Origin: CBDDEH01 sp965226865
Lineage (GTDB): Bacteria; Chloroflexota; Dehalococcoidia; Lucifugimonadales; JAGWBF01
Length of the DNA: 64,000 nucleotides
NCBI GenBank assembly: GCA_965226865.1
Contig: CBDDEH010000002.1
Span: 1 to 64,000 of the forward strand
Direction of reading: 5' to 3'
The translations under genes were made by a program, and so were the position numbers. This document shows, piece after piece, positions 9,447-18,529 of this stretch (position 1 is its first letter; every line of letters starts with the position of its first letter). The notes below the pieces were generated by a model. That model did no database searches. It was given only the letters and a program-made list of their open reading frames with translations, and was not told the DNA's origin.

Positions 9447-11339
9447 ATGACCAAGTTTCTGGCAATCTTCTCTCTGGTAATCATTGTTTTACTTGCATTC
9501 ACTGCCTGTGGCGAAGAATCAACCCCTACGCCTGCCCCCGCCGCACAAGCTATAGAAGCCGAGGTTCAGAGGTCCGTGGCGGCAGCTTTGGCCGACCAGT
9601 CTGCTGACTCCATCCGGGAAGATGCGATGTCGACGGAAGACATGTCGGCGTTAGTGCAGGAAGCCATCGGGGCCCAGGCACCCGAGGGTATCAGCCCTGA
9701 GCAGGTCCAGTCTGCGATAGAAAGGGCGGTCTCGGAGGCTCCGCAGGGCCTGCCCGAGAGCGACCTTCAAGCTGCGGTCGCCGAGGCCCTCGACCAGGCA
9801 ACCATGGCCTCTGAAGAGCCAGCGATGATGATGGGGGCACAGGCAGCAGCGACCCCCGCTTCCACCCCTGCCCCGCCCGCAACCGCAGCCCCGCGCGTTA
9901 CCGCAATACCCACCCCAGCCCCAACTGCCACACCTGCCTATCGGGCGCCCAGCACCCCAGCCCCTACCCCCGGCTCGAATCTTCTGGTCGCTGGCCCGCC
10001 AGTCCCTACTGCCACTGCCGTACCTGCCTCAAGGTCTACCGGCACCCCGACCCCTCCACCTTCGCCTGCCACAGTCGGCACACCTTCTGCCACAACCTTT
10101 CAGGACTACCTTAGAGAACGGTTCGTGTCCACGGCTGCCGACGCCGTGTCGACCTTCAGCCTTGATACAGACCGGACCTCCTACTACCTGGCCCTCAACT
10201 GGGCCCGGGCAGGATACGAGGTGGAGCCAGACTCGGTGCGGGCGGAGGAGTGGATTAACGCTTTCGACTACCAATATGACCCTCCGCTGCGCAATGACAG
10301 CTTCTCTATTTCCAGCGATGTCTTCAGGCATCCGCTGGAAAGCGGGATGCACATGGCCCGCATCGCCTTTCAGGCCCCGGAGATGGACTACGATGCCACG
10401 CCGGTCAACGCAACCTTGGTGCTGGATGCTTCCGGCTCCATGGACACTGGGAATCGCGTCGCCATCGCGCGTGAAGCAGCTGAGGCCATCAGGCGCAGCC
10501 TGCGCAGTCACGACCGTATTGCCGTGGTGCATTTCAGCACAGATGTCCTCAGCCAGTACACAGTAGACCACCGGCCCTCGGATGATCCCGCTGTGGCACG
10601 CTCCATCAGCCAGCTCGATCCCCACAGTTCCACCAACGTGCAAGCGGGCCTCAACCGGGGTGTGCAGCTTGCCGACCAAGCACGCCGCGCGAACCCCGAT
10701 GCCTACAACTACATCATCCTGATGTCCAACGGCGTGGCCAACGTGGATGCCACCGACCCCTTCGCCATACTGGAGTCGGCTGGCGACTACGACAGCAGCA
10801 ACCCGCTCCGGCTCATCACCATCGGAGTGGGCATCGAGAATTACAACGACTACCTGCTGGAGCAACTTGCCCAGCACGGCAACGGCTGGTACCGTTACTT
10901 TACCGATACCGGCCAAGCTCAGGCCACATTCAGCCGCGAAAACTGGCTCGCCCTTTCAATACCCTTCGCCGACCACACCCGCGCCCAAGTGACATGGGAC
11001 CCTAACATGGTAGAGTCCTGGCGCATCGTCGGGTACGAGAACCGCATCACCTCCGACGAAAGTTTTACGCAAGCGCGGAAGGAGTTCGCCGAGATACCGG
11101 CCGGAGCCGCCACCACTGTGTTCTATGAACTGGAACTGAAGAGCGCAGTGCCGGGGGGAGTGGCCCAGTTGGGAGAGGTAGAGCTGAGATGGGTGACACC
11201 TGCTACGGGCGAGTCGAACCGCCAGCACACCAGCATCTTCCGCCAAGGAGGCATCAGGTTCGAATCGATGAATGACTCACTGCTAAGTCTAGTGTCCTGT
11301 ATCCGTAGTTCACTACATTATTCGAAGGTTTCCGAGTAG
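9447..11339 (+). CDS. VWA-domain lipoprotein (YfbK-like), C-terminus altered
   Basis: A 630-aa protein from ATG 9447 with AAGGAGGGA ahead. The signal ends in AFTACGEE, a lipobox-like site. Residues 25-215 are an Ala/Glu-rich helical stretch followed by a PTPAP/TATP linker. From about 220 the YfbK-type region begins (FSLDTDRTSYYLALNW, WINAFDYQY), then a von Willebrand A domain with the MIDAS motif DASGSMD and ISQLDPHSSTN. The start of the DUF3520-type C-terminus is also present (WRIVGYENR, VELRWVTPATGES). Homology fades near residue 610 and the last roughly 20 residues look foreign. The stop codon lies inside an IS256 that begins at 11336; without it the frame would run only about 15 codons further. 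The tail was therefore probably lost before that insertion. Confidence 0.85.
   Translation: MTKFLAIFSLVIIVLLAFTACGEESTPTPAPAAQAIEAEVQRSVAAALADQSADSIREDAMSTEDMSALVQEAIGAQAPEGISPEQVQSAIERAVSEAPQGLPESDLQAAVAEALDQATMASEEPAMMMGAQAAATPASTPAPPATAAPRVTAIPTPAPTATPAYRAPSTPAPTPGSNLLVAGPPVPTATAVPASRSTGTPTPPPSPATVGTPSATTFQDYLRERFVSTAADAVSTFSLDTDRTSYYLALNWARAGYEVEPDSVRAEEWINAFDYQYDPPLRNDSFSISSDVFRHPLESGMHMARIAFQAPEMDYDATPVNATLVLDASGSMDTGNRVAIAREAAEAIRRSLRSHDRIAVVHFSTDVLSQYTVDHRPSDDPAVARSISQLDPHSSTNVQAGLNRGVQLADQARRANPDAYNYIILMSNGVANVDATDPFAILESAGDYDSSNPLRLITIGVGIENYNDYLLEQLAQHGNGWYRYFTDTGQAQATFSRENWLALSIPFADHTRAQVTWDPNMVESWRIVGYENRITSDESFTQARKEFAEIPAGAATTVFYELELKSAVPGGVAQLGEVELRWVTPATGESNRQHTSIFRQGGIRFESMNDSLLSLVSCIRSSLHYSKVSE
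11327..11335 (+). repeat. Left target-site duplication of the IS256 element
   Basis: The 9-bp GGTTTCCGA occurs here and again at 12707-12715, directly flanking the element. A length of 8-9 bp is what IS256-family transposition produces. Confidence 0.8.
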
Positions 11340-12706
11340 AGTCCCAGGAAGTGGTGTAAGAGGGAGAGGGTCTGGAGAAAGAGAGACCACCGCGTCATCC
11401 TTAGCGGGCAAAGAAGAAAGCTCGAGAAAGGAGGACAACAGTGGTCAAGGAAAGGATGGACCTGCTGGAGCTATTGCGCAAGGGGGGAATGGACGGTGAC
11501 GTGGACTTCCTACGGGAGGCACTGAGAGTGCTGGTAGAGGGGATCATGGATGCGGAGGTGTCATCGAGGATCGGTGCTGAGTATGGAGAACGCAGCCCTG
11601 AGCGGGTGACCCAGCGCAACGGGTATCGGTCCCGGGCGTGGGATACCCGTGTAGGGACGATGGATCTGCACATCCCGAAGCTCAGAGAAGGGAGCTACTT
11701 CCCGAGCCTGCTGGAGCCACGGCGTCGCAGCGAGCGAGCTCTGCTGGCTGTGATCCAGCAGGCCTACGTGGAAGGTGTATCCACGAGGCGGGTGGACGAT
11801 CTGGTCAAGGCCCTGGGGTGTGAGGGTATCTCCAAGAGCCAGGTGTCGCGCATCTGTCAGGAACTGGACGTGGTGGTGGATGCTTCATGGGCCGTCCGCT
11901 GGACGCTGGACCCTACCCCTACCTGTGGCTGGACGCACTGACCCAGAAGGTCAGGGAGGACGGCAGGATCGTCAACGTCAGCGTGGTGGTGGCGACGGCG
12001 GTCAATGGCGAGGGCAAGCGGGAGATCATCGGGATGGACGTGGGTACGAGTGAAGACGGCGCCTTCTGGCTGGCCTTCCTACGCTCGCTGTCCGCCAGGG
12101 GCCTCGGATGCGGGGTGGAGCTGGTGGTATCGGACGCTCATCAGGGACTCCGCGGCGCCATCGCCGCAGTCTTCGGCGGAGCCAGCTGGCAACGGTGCCG
12201 CACCACTTCATGACCAACCTGCTCACTCGGGTCCCCAGGCCGCCCAGCCATTGGTAGCCACCATGGTGCGCACCATCTACCAGCAACCCTCCCCCGATGA
12301 GGTACACGCCCAACTCGACAGGGTGACCGATCAACTCCAGACCGGTTCCATCAGGTCGCCTCTCTACTGGACGAGGCCGGACCCGACATCCTGGCCTTCT
12401 CCAGCTTCCCACTCGACCCACTGGAAGAAGATCTGGTCCAACAACCCACAGGAGCGTCTCAGCAAGGAGATCCGGCGACGCACCGATGTGGTGGGCATCT
12501 TCCCTAACCGGCCGGCCGTGCGCCGCCTCGTTGGCGCCGTCCTAGCTGAGCAGCACGACGAATGGGCCGTTGGCCGTCGATACATCACAGCCGCCATTCT
12601 GATCCTAAACGAAGCTCTTCCGGAGGCCGATCTCGCGGAGGCGACAGCCGCCTAAACAACATCTAACAGGATGACGCACTCTTACACCACTTGACGGGAC
12701 GTGACC
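11336..12706 (+). mobile_element. IS256-family insertion sequence, inactivated
   Basis: A 1371-bp element bounded by the 9-bp target duplication. Its imperfect inverted ends share a perfect 14-bp core, AAGTGGTGTAAGAG at 11349-11362 and its complement at 12679-12692, with weaker pairing outwards (GTCCC / GGGAC). Size, ends and target duplication all fit IS256. The transposase is broken by frameshifts. Confidence 0.85.
11441..12655 (+). pseudogene. IS256/Mutator-type transposase, at least two frameshifts
   Basis: Three consecutive frames (11441-11941, 11887-12213, 12005-12655) together give one transposase of about 400 aa. The N-terminal part has VTQRNGYRSR and DLHIPKLREGSYFPSLLEPRRR. The middle has YPYLWLDALTQKVRE, where the first catalytic Asp of the DDE set lies, and VVSDAHQGLRGAI, the second Asp. 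The end has DVVGIFPNRPAVRRLVGAVLAEQHDEW. Shifts near 11900 and near 12205 separate the catalytic residues into different frames, so no functional enzyme is made unless there is recoding. Confidence 0.85.
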
Positions 12707-12715
12707 GGTTTCCGA
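12707..12715 (+). repeat. Right target-site duplication of the IS256 element
   Basis: The second copy of GGTTTCCGA. The following 12716-12983 has no gene I can recognise; its only notable feature is a GGAAACCGG-rich inverted stretch just after the repeat. Confidence 0.8.
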
Positions 12716-12983
12716 AAAGATAGGAAACCGGATTCTTGCTCGAACCGGAGAAACGGATTAGCGTAGAGTACCCATTTATTTACTACTGGACTACGTATAC
12801 ACCACACTAGCAGGAGCAACAAGCTCTCGGCCGGTCCATATGGACGGTCAAATCCCCCATATGCGGAACTGAGGGGGCTGTACTAGCAACCTTTCATCCG
12901 GCCGTGACGCTGTGAGCCGAGCCAGCGACATATTTACTCGCGTACTCAGTTTGAGTCGTGGCTCCCTCGGCCCCCTCCCACGC

Positions 12984-13198
12984 CTATGTTTGTCTACGCT
13001 TGTGTATCATCCAAGCCACGAGAAGGGCTGCAGCGATTATCCCGGCGACTATCGCCAAAATGGCCCACAACGGGAACTCTCCGTCTACACTGTCCTTTTC
13101 TGAAGGCACCGACTCCGCCGTGGGTACCGATGCCGGAGCTGCTGTAGGCTGTGGAGTCATCGTGGGTACCGATGTCGTGACGGTAGGCCAGGTCAAGT
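12984..13198 (-). pseudogene. C-terminal anchor fragment of a secreted protein
   Basis: About 70 residues: a Thr/Pro-rich linker (PTVTTSVPTMTPQ), an acidic stretch, one membrane helix (PLWAILAIVAGIIAAALLVAW) and a short basic tail KRRQT. This is the usual C-terminal membrane anchor of Chloroflexota surface proteins. The body of the protein is missing: at about 13198 the sequence changes abruptly into a DNA polymerase fragment in another frame. Confidence 0.6.
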
Positions 13199-13515
13199 AG
13201 GGAACGGGACTTGAGGCGCTGCCCCATCTTGAGCTGGGCTGGAGGCTGGAGGAGGAAGACCCCCTTGGAGCGCCCCTGGTTAATCATGTCGTACACGCCA
13301 GGGTCTTCGGGGTCGATCCTGCTCAGGTCAGGTCGTCCGCCCTCCCGCTGCTCGATGAGGTCCAGGGCTTCTTCTAGCTGGTCCAGCACCGGCAGGGAGA
13401 GGAGGTCTATCTTGGCGAAGTTGGCGTCGGCCACCGAGTCCTTGTTCCAGTCCATGATGTAGCGCCCCTCGATCGCCCCCTCTCTGATGGGCACCATCCC
13501 GGAGATGTGTAACAA
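13199..13515 (-). pseudogene. Internal fragment of DNA polymerase III alpha subunit (DnaE family)
   Basis: About 105 residues match the palm/fingers region of bacterial DnaE-type polymerases: MDWNKDSVADANFAKIDLLSLPVLDQLEEALDLI, DPEDPGVYDMI, SKGVFLL and the following PAQLKMGQRLKSRSLLDLAY. Both ends are missing: one side is joined to the anchor fragment, the other to the IS110 block at 13506. It cannot encode a polymerase. It resembles the DnaE2/error-prone group as much as the replicative one, so the subtype is left open. Confidence 0.8.
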
Positions 13516-13673
13516 TCACTTCACTTAGGTGGATCGGGGCGCGGCAGACCGCAACCTCCCAGGTCATGGAAGACCGTCACGAAGCGAGGGTCGCCGCACC
13601 CCTCCCGAACAGAGCCCGAACAGTATCCGTGGTTGGGTGTCAAGGTCTTTGCCAAATTGAGGAGTAGATACCT

Positions 13674-14606
13674 CTATCCGGGCCGCACAACCCAGGGTGT
13701 TTGCCGCCGAGCTAGCGCGTTCAACTGCAACAGCAGCTTGCGCATCACTGCCACCAAGGCCAAGTTTCCGGGTTTCCCACGTTGACGCAGGTTCTGGTAG
13801 AAACGGCGTAGTTCGCCATTGACCTGAATCACTGAGCATGCACAGAGGTAGAGGGCTTTACGCACTATGCCGCGGCCGCCCCGGATTGCCCTCTGGCCTC
13901 GCTTCTGGCCGCTATCTCGAGACCAGGGGGCCAGACCCACCAGGGAGGTCAATGCTTTGCTGTCCCAATGGCCCAGTTCGGGCAGATGGGCTACCAGGAT
14001 GGCAGCGGTCAATGGTCCCACACCAGGCACGGTGCGGTACAACGCGGCGCGCTGGGCCAGGGAAGAGCTACTCTGCAGCGCTTCCTGGTACTCCTCCTCC
14101 AGCTGCGCAATCTCCTTATCCAGCCAGGCGATGTGGCGCTTGGTAGAGTTGGCAACGGCAGCGGAGACGCCCTTGTCCAGCCGGTTCAGCTCCTGGACTC
14201 GCTGTTCCACGAACTGCCGCCGCCTGCGCAGCAAGTCCTGCAATTCCTCGCGTTCCGGCTCCAGTTCCGGCGTGTCTGAATCAGGGAACACCTGGCCGAA
14301 ACGGGACAGCACCTGAGCGTCTCTAGGATCGGTTTTGGCTTCGTAGCCGCAGGCCCGGGCGAAGGAACGCACCCGGCTCGGGTGAGCCACGCGCACTGCT
14401 ATCTCGGCCTTCCGCAACCGGCTGACCAGTAGCCGCTCGTACCCGCCGGTGGATTCGCACACGGTCATGGTGGTGCACTGCTCCTTCAGATGTCTCAGCA
14501 GCCTGGTAATGCTTTTCGCCGTGTTGCCGAACCGGAGTACCGGACCCTCTGATACCGAAACGTCCAAGCTGACTTTGCCTACGTCAATGCCTGCTACCAC
14601 TTCCAT
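13674..14606 (-). CDS. IS110-family transposase, copy 1 (intact)
   Basis: A 310-aa protein with the IS110 layout. The N-terminal RuvC-like DEDD domain begins VVAGIDVGKVSLDVSV (first acidic residue in GIDVGK) and contains YEAKTDPRDAQVLSRF (later acidic residues in KTDPRDA). A coiled middle (ELNRLDKGVSAAV) is followed by the transposase_20 domain with TVPGVGPLTAAILVAHLPELG and LVGLAPWSRDSGQKRGQRAIRGGR, where the conserved Ser region lies. Length and motifs are complete. IS110 recombinases lack conventional inverted repeats and use a bridge RNA from the element's non-coding end. The copy at 43521-44453 differs by one residue near the C-terminus. Confidence 0.93.
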   Translation of the reverse strand: MEVVAGIDVGKVSLDVSVSEGPVLRFGNTAKSITRLLRHLKEQCTTMTVCESTGGYERLLVSRLRKAEIAVRVAHPSRVRSFARACGYEAKTDPRDAQVLSRFGQVFPDSDTPELEPEREELQDLLRRRRQFVEQRVQELNRLDKGVSAAVANSTKRHIAWLDKEIAQLEEEYQEALQSSSSLAQRAALYRTVPGVGPLTAAILVAHLPELGHWDSKALTSLVGLAPWSRDSGQKRGQRAIRGGRGIVRKALYLCACSVIQVNGELRRFYQNLRQRGKPGNLALVAVMRKLLLQLNALARRQTPWVVRPG

Positions 14607-14889
14607 GTCTTACCCTCCCGGTTTGATGGTGCCTGTGTCCTCCACACTTGTAGATGCGGGCCCGAAGCCCGTGTATCCGTTCGGAGCGACCAGTACGGAG
14701 GGAAGGGTGTCTCACTGTTCGCCGGTGCAGTCCAGGGTTCCGCCTGGCTCACCCAGTTGCTTACGACGCGCCCTCCCCGCCTGCCCAGCCAATAGGCCTA
14801 TTGACCGAGCGTATTGATCATACAAGTTGCCTGGGCCAATCGGAGCCCGCATCTTGCAAGGACGGGCCAGTAATTCGCAGGAGGTGCTC
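14607..14889. ncRNA. Spacer between divergent IS110 transposases, candidate bridge-RNA region
   Basis: A 283-bp non-coding spacer. It is the 5' flank of both transposases, where IS110-group elements encode the bridge RNA that pairs with donor and target DNA. It contains small hairpins (GCGGGC-CCGAA-GCCCGT near 14653-14670, GTGTCCTCCACAC, and the palindrome AATAGGCCTATT near 14790). It is nearly identical in the second copy (44454-44735). No covariation or transcript evidence is available here; the call rests on position and family knowledge. Confidence 0.35.
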
Positions 14890-15884
14890 ATGGAGCAGGA
14901 AGAGACCTACGTAGGCATCGATGTAGCCAAAGCCCAGGTGGACGTTGCCATCCGTCCAGCAGACGACAGATGGCGGGTGTCCTATGACGAGGCAGGGATC
15001 AGGCAGCTGGTCTCCCGGCTGAAGACCCTGGAACCGGTCATGGTGCTGCTGGAGGCCTCGGGCGGCTTGGAACTGCCGTTGGTGGCCGCCCTGGCAGCCG
15101 AGGCAGTGCCGGTGGTCGTCGTCAACCCGCGCCAGGTGCGAGACTTCGCCAAGGCCACTGGGAAGCTGGCGAAGACGGACTCGCTTGACGCAGCGGTCCT
15201 AGCCCACTTCGCCGAAGTCAGTCCGGCCGCCCGTGCGCCCTCTACGGGACGCCGAGACCCAGGCCCTCAACTCCCTGGCTGCCCGCAGACACCAGGTCGA
15301 TGACCATGCTGGTGTCTGAGAAAAACCGCCTGGGCACTGCCGCCAGATCCCTCCGTCCGCGCATCCAAGCTCACGTAGCCTGGCTGGAGCAGGAGTTGGA
15401 CGACCTGGATGAGGAACTGCGGCAGACTCTGCACCAAAGTCCTGTGTGGCGAGAGAGAGAGAATCTCCTGCGCACTGTTCCCGGCGTGGGAGAACAGCTC
15501 TCTCTGACTCTCCTGGCATACCTGCCGGAGCTGGGCACGCTGGACCGTCGTCAGATCGCTGCCCTGGTTGGTGTGGCTCCCTTCAACCGAGACAGCGGTA
15601 CTCTGCGGGGCAAACGCACCGTCTGGGGTGGACGCGCCCGAGTTCGCGGCGCTCTGTACATGGGGGCGCTGACGGCCAGCCGCCACAACTCCGTAATCCG
15701 GGACTTCTACCGGCGGCTGCTGGCCGCTGGTAAGCCGAAGAAGTTGGCCCTCACAGCCTACATGCGCAAGCTGCTCGTTATCCTCAACTCAATGCTCAAG
15801 CATGATTCCCTCGTAAAAACCCGTTTTGCGCAAGCTGCTGGTTATCCTCAACTCAATGCTCAAGCATGGCTTGCCCTGGCGTGA
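14890..15884 (+). pseudogene. Second IS110-family transposase, frameshifted
   Basis: An ATG at 14890 with GCAGGAGGTGCTC ahead begins a different IS110 transposase (YVGIDVAKAQVDVAIRP, LLEASGGLELPLVAALA, AKTDSLDAAVLAHFAE). The frame is lost near 15225, the correct residues LRDAETQALNSLAARRHQ continue in another frame, and a further shift near 15298 enters the frame of the C-terminal half (TVPGVGEQLSLTLLAYLPELG, LVGVAPFNRDSGTLRGKRTVWGG, YMRKLLVILNSML). The original C-terminus was probably KHGLPWRDLTPKVAGHSS at 15862-15917; a 64-bp-spaced repeat has shifted it. Inactive as it stands. Confidence 0.85.
15764..15868 (+). repeat. Duplicated 3' end of the IS110 transposase
   Basis: Two 41-bp copies, 15764-15804 and 15828-15868, differ at one position and are separated by 23 bp (ATTCCCTCGTAAAAACC and onward). 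The 64-bp period is not a multiple of three, so the second copy is read out of frame and the protein gains an aberrant tail. Confidence 0.85.
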
Positions 15885-17140
15885 CCTGACTCCGAAGGTC
15901 GCCGGTCATTCCTCTTGACTTTCAAGACAGTTGCTTCGTGCGAGTTCCCCGGCGCCGACCCCGCCACCGGGCTCACCAGTTCCGTTCCCCGGCGCGAGGC
16001 TTCGAAGGCATTGCGGCCCGACCCATACGCCGTGTCGGCGAAGAGCTCGTCCGGTCGGACCTTCCGCTCCGCGAGCCCGTCAACGACCGGCACGCTCACG
16101 TCGGTGTCGCTCCCACTCGAGGGGGTCACCTCCACGTGGGTGATGAGCTGGGTGGCGTTCTCCTCGTGGCAGGTCTCCGCCACCTGCACCTCGTACCCCT
16201 TCCCCTTGTGGCCGCTGTAGGTCACATCCGGGTCGTGGGGCGATTGCAGCGAGTCGGCGGACACCTGCTTCGGGTCCTTCAAGGCCACGGGCACCTTGCA
16301 TTCCCCAGCATCGTCGTCATCGTCCCTGGGGCGCCCGTCCTGGTGTTTGCCCACATGGCACTGCTCCCGCAGCAGCCGCTCCAGCAGCCGGTACTCCTCC
16401 AGCTGGGCAGCAGTCGTGCCATGGAACCGGTCCACCAGCCGGTAGAGGTCCCGGGCACAGACCGAAAGGCGTCGCCGACCCTCCCCCGTGCGGGCGTCCT
16501 CGTAGTGGGTCGCCTCGTCTTCTTCCTTCAAATAGCGCCCTAGGAGGCCCTCCGGAACCCCAGGGCGAAGCTCTGGGTGCTCCCAGCGCAAGGCCCGCAG
16601 GAACAACCGCATCGTCTCACAGAACAGGCCCAGCCGGGTGAGTGTGGCGATGTTGCTCATGATGTGGGTGGAGTCCAGCCGTTGCTTTCCGGTGCGTATG
16701 CCCAGCGCCTGGATGATCCGGTCCGTGGTCTCCTGGAAAGCCAGCCGGCCACCGTCGTGCTGCATCAGGCGAACTCGGAAGTTGTGGAGGGTCTTCTGGG
16801 GCAGGTGGGTCTCCTCGATGTCCAGCCGCAGGGCGTGGTGCCAGAGCAGAGCCTGCCCTGAGCTTGCCGAAGGGTTGAACTCTAGTTGTTCCAGAGCTTC
16901 ATCGTCGGTGAGGTTGAACATCTCTTTGAGGAGGTGGACCCCGAGGACGGTCTGCACCGCCCGGTTGGGACGGCCGTTGTCCACGCAGTACATGGGAGCA
17001 AAGCGCTCCTCGTCAATCAGGGGGAGCGCCTCGTTTCGGAAAACCTCGGCCCAACTTCTCTCCAGGCGCTTAGCCTTCTTCGGCGTCACCAGGAACTGGG
17101 ACTGCCAGAGGCTCTCTTGCGGGTCTCGTATTCGGAACAT
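15860..17140 (-). pseudogene. IS1182-family transposase, 3'-truncated
   Basis: The ATG at 17140 follows a GGAGGG-type ribosome site and gives about 425 residues of an IS1182-type transposase. Visible features are the N-terminal DUF772 region (MFNLTDDEALEQLEF, LHNFRVRL), TGKQRLDSTHIMSNIATL with the first catalytic Asp, and DPDVTYSGHKGKGYEVQVAETCH and DELFADTAYGSGRN with the second Asp. The C-terminal part with the final Glu is missing: homology ends at about 15930 where the IS110 element abuts. A short in-frame insert SASSGQAL interrupts the DUF772 region. The ORF can be extended upstream to 17347, but those residues are not transposase-like. Confidence 0.85.
16851..16875. repeat. REP-like palindromic insert inside the IS1182 gene
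   Basis: The sequence GCCTGCCCTGAGCTTGCCG and what follows is of the CAAGCTCAGG-type short palindromic repeat common in many bacterial genomes, including Chloroflexota. It adds an in-frame octapeptide (SASSGQAL on the minus strand) that is a hallmark of such intragenic insertions. Related pieces (GAGCTTGTCGAAC) occur at 36990 and, weaker, at 886. Confidence 0.6.
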
Positions 17141-17329
17141 CCTCCCCTCCCTCGGCCAGGCGCAGCGCCCACGACCTTTTATTACATTATCCCCACCTTG
17201 CCCAGGCTGGCGAGGGGTTTTTACGAACAAATCAATTTTTGGCCTATGGCCCGACGAACTGGGTATATGAGATAGGATGGGAAAAACGGACACCAAAGTC
17301 GGATAAGATAGAGCGACGGAGGTGTCAGT

Positions 17330-17650
17330 ATGAAAGGTGTCCCTCAAGGAAGATACACGAGGGAATTCCGCCAGGAAGCAGTGAAGCTGGTAACGGAAGA
17401 GAGGCTATCATTGCCGGAGGCAGCCCGCCGGTTGTCCCTGGCGCCATCGACGTTAGGGTACTGGGTGAAGGCACAAAGGGCCGGCAAACTGGGAGATGTC
17501 GGCAAGACGCACAGGCCCTTGACTGAAGTAGAGATGGATTTGGCCCGGACTAAGAAGGAACTGGCGGAAGTGAAGATGGAGCGGGACATACTAAAAAAGC
17601 GGCCGCGTACTTTGCCAAGGAGTCGCTGCCCGGTACGCGGCGATGAATGA
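17330..17650 (+). CDS. IS3-family OrfA
   Basis: 106 aa: a helix-turn-helix (YTREFRQEAVKLVTEERLSLPEAARRLSLAPSTLGYWV) followed by a leucine-zipper-like segment (EVEMDLARTKKELAEVKMERDILKK). OrfA binds the IS ends. It ends in the -1 frame relative to orfB, overlapping by 8 bases near a run of A (CTAAAAAAGC at 17589), the usual place for programmed -1 frameshifting to the OrfAB transposase. Confidence 0.8.
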   Translation: MKGVPQGRYTREFRQEAVKLVTEERLSLPEAARRLSLAPSTLGYWVKAQRAGKLGDVGKTHRPLTEVEMDLARTKKELAEVKMERDILKKRPRTLPRSRCPVRGDE

Positions 17651-18514
17651 GTTGCGGCTCAAGTATCCAGTCCGGATGATGCGACGGATTATGAATGTAT
17701 CGGCCAGCGGCTACTATGCGTGGGTGGACCGGCCGCTGTCCAAGCGGGCACAGGAGGAAGTGCGGCTGGAGCTGGAGATAATGGCGGCCCACCAGCGGAA
17801 TAGACAGACCTATGGCCCGGAACGGTTACAGCGCGATCTGGCGGAGCATGGCGTTCGGGTGGGTGTTTGCCGGATCCGCTTGATCCGGCAAAAGCTCGGC
17901 ATACGCTCGGCATACGCTGTAAACAGAAGAGGAGATTCAAGACTACCACTAACTCCGCGCACAGACTGCCAGTTGCGGATAACTTGTTGGGCCAGCAGTT
18001 CAAGGTCAGTCAGCCCAACGCCGTGTGGGTGAGTGACATCACCTATATACCGACTGATGAAGGCTGGCTATACCTGGCGGGCCACAAGGACCTGTTCACC
18101 GGAGAGCTCGTGGGCTATGCCATGGGAGAGCGGATGACCAGGAATCTGGTTAGTCAGTCTCTATTCCGGGCGCTGAGAGCCAAACGCCCCGCGAGGGGAC
18201 TGATGCATCACTCTGACCGGGGCTCTCAGTATTGCTCCCAGGAGTACAGAAATCTTATGGAGCGCTCTGGCCTGAGATCATCCATGAGCGGGAAAGGGAA
18301 CTGTTTTGATAATGCGCCGATGGAGAGCTTCTGGGGAACACTCAAGCAGGAGCTAGTCCATCACCGTCATTATCGAAGTAGACAGGAAGCAATTCGAGAT
18401 ATTACAGAATATATCGAGATCTTCTATAACAGGCAGCGCCGCCAGGCCAGGCTGGGATTCCTGTCACCTGCGGCCTTTCAACAAAGATTCTATGCAGGAT
18501 TACTCGCAGCTTGA
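17643..18514 (+). pseudogene. IS3-family OrfB transposase broken by an 11-bp tandem duplication
   Basis: The N-terminal half (17643-17915) has the HTH_21 region (YGPERLQRDLAEHG). The catalytic half in the next frame has VWVSDITYIPTDEGWLYLAG (first Asp), HHSDRGSQYCS (second Asp) and DNAPMESFWGTLKQEL (Glu): a complete DDE core. The frame change is explained by GCTCGGCATAC repeated in tandem at 17894-17904 and 17905-17915; removing one copy restores KLGIRCKQKRRF. So the lesion is a simple reversible slip. Confidence 0.88.
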
Positions 18515-18529
18515 AAGGTTTGGTGTCCA

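Larger units (their letters stand above)
13506..15144. repeat. 1.64-kb near-identical block, copy 1 (pair with 43353-44990)
   Basis: From TGTGTAACAATCAC at 13506 to GCGAGAC at 15144 the sequence matches 43353-44990 with only a handful of differences (one single-base indel near 14840 and scattered substitutions). It contains a complete minus-strand IS110 transposase, the divergent spacer, and the 5' part of a plus-strand IS110 transposase. In both places it sits against a truncated gene, which marks the left end of the mobile unit at about 13506. Confidence 0.9.
17287..18529 (+). mobile_element. IS3-family insertion sequence (type distinct from copies A-D)
   Basis: About 1.24 kb with terminal inverted repeats GGACACCAAA (17288-17297) and TTTGGTGTCC (18519-18528). 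It carries overlapping orfA and orfB. No target duplication is visible. The right end cuts into a TPR-protein gene. The orfB is frameshifted. Confidence 0.8.

Noticed and set aside
10029..10916. 295-aa minus-strand ORF
   Set aside because: Shadow of the VWA lipoprotein; no start signal and the VWA gene has clear motifs in the other strand.
15938..16543. 201-aa plus-strand ORF opposite the IS1182 gene
   Set aside because: Antisense shadow, Arg/His/Val-rich without any domain.
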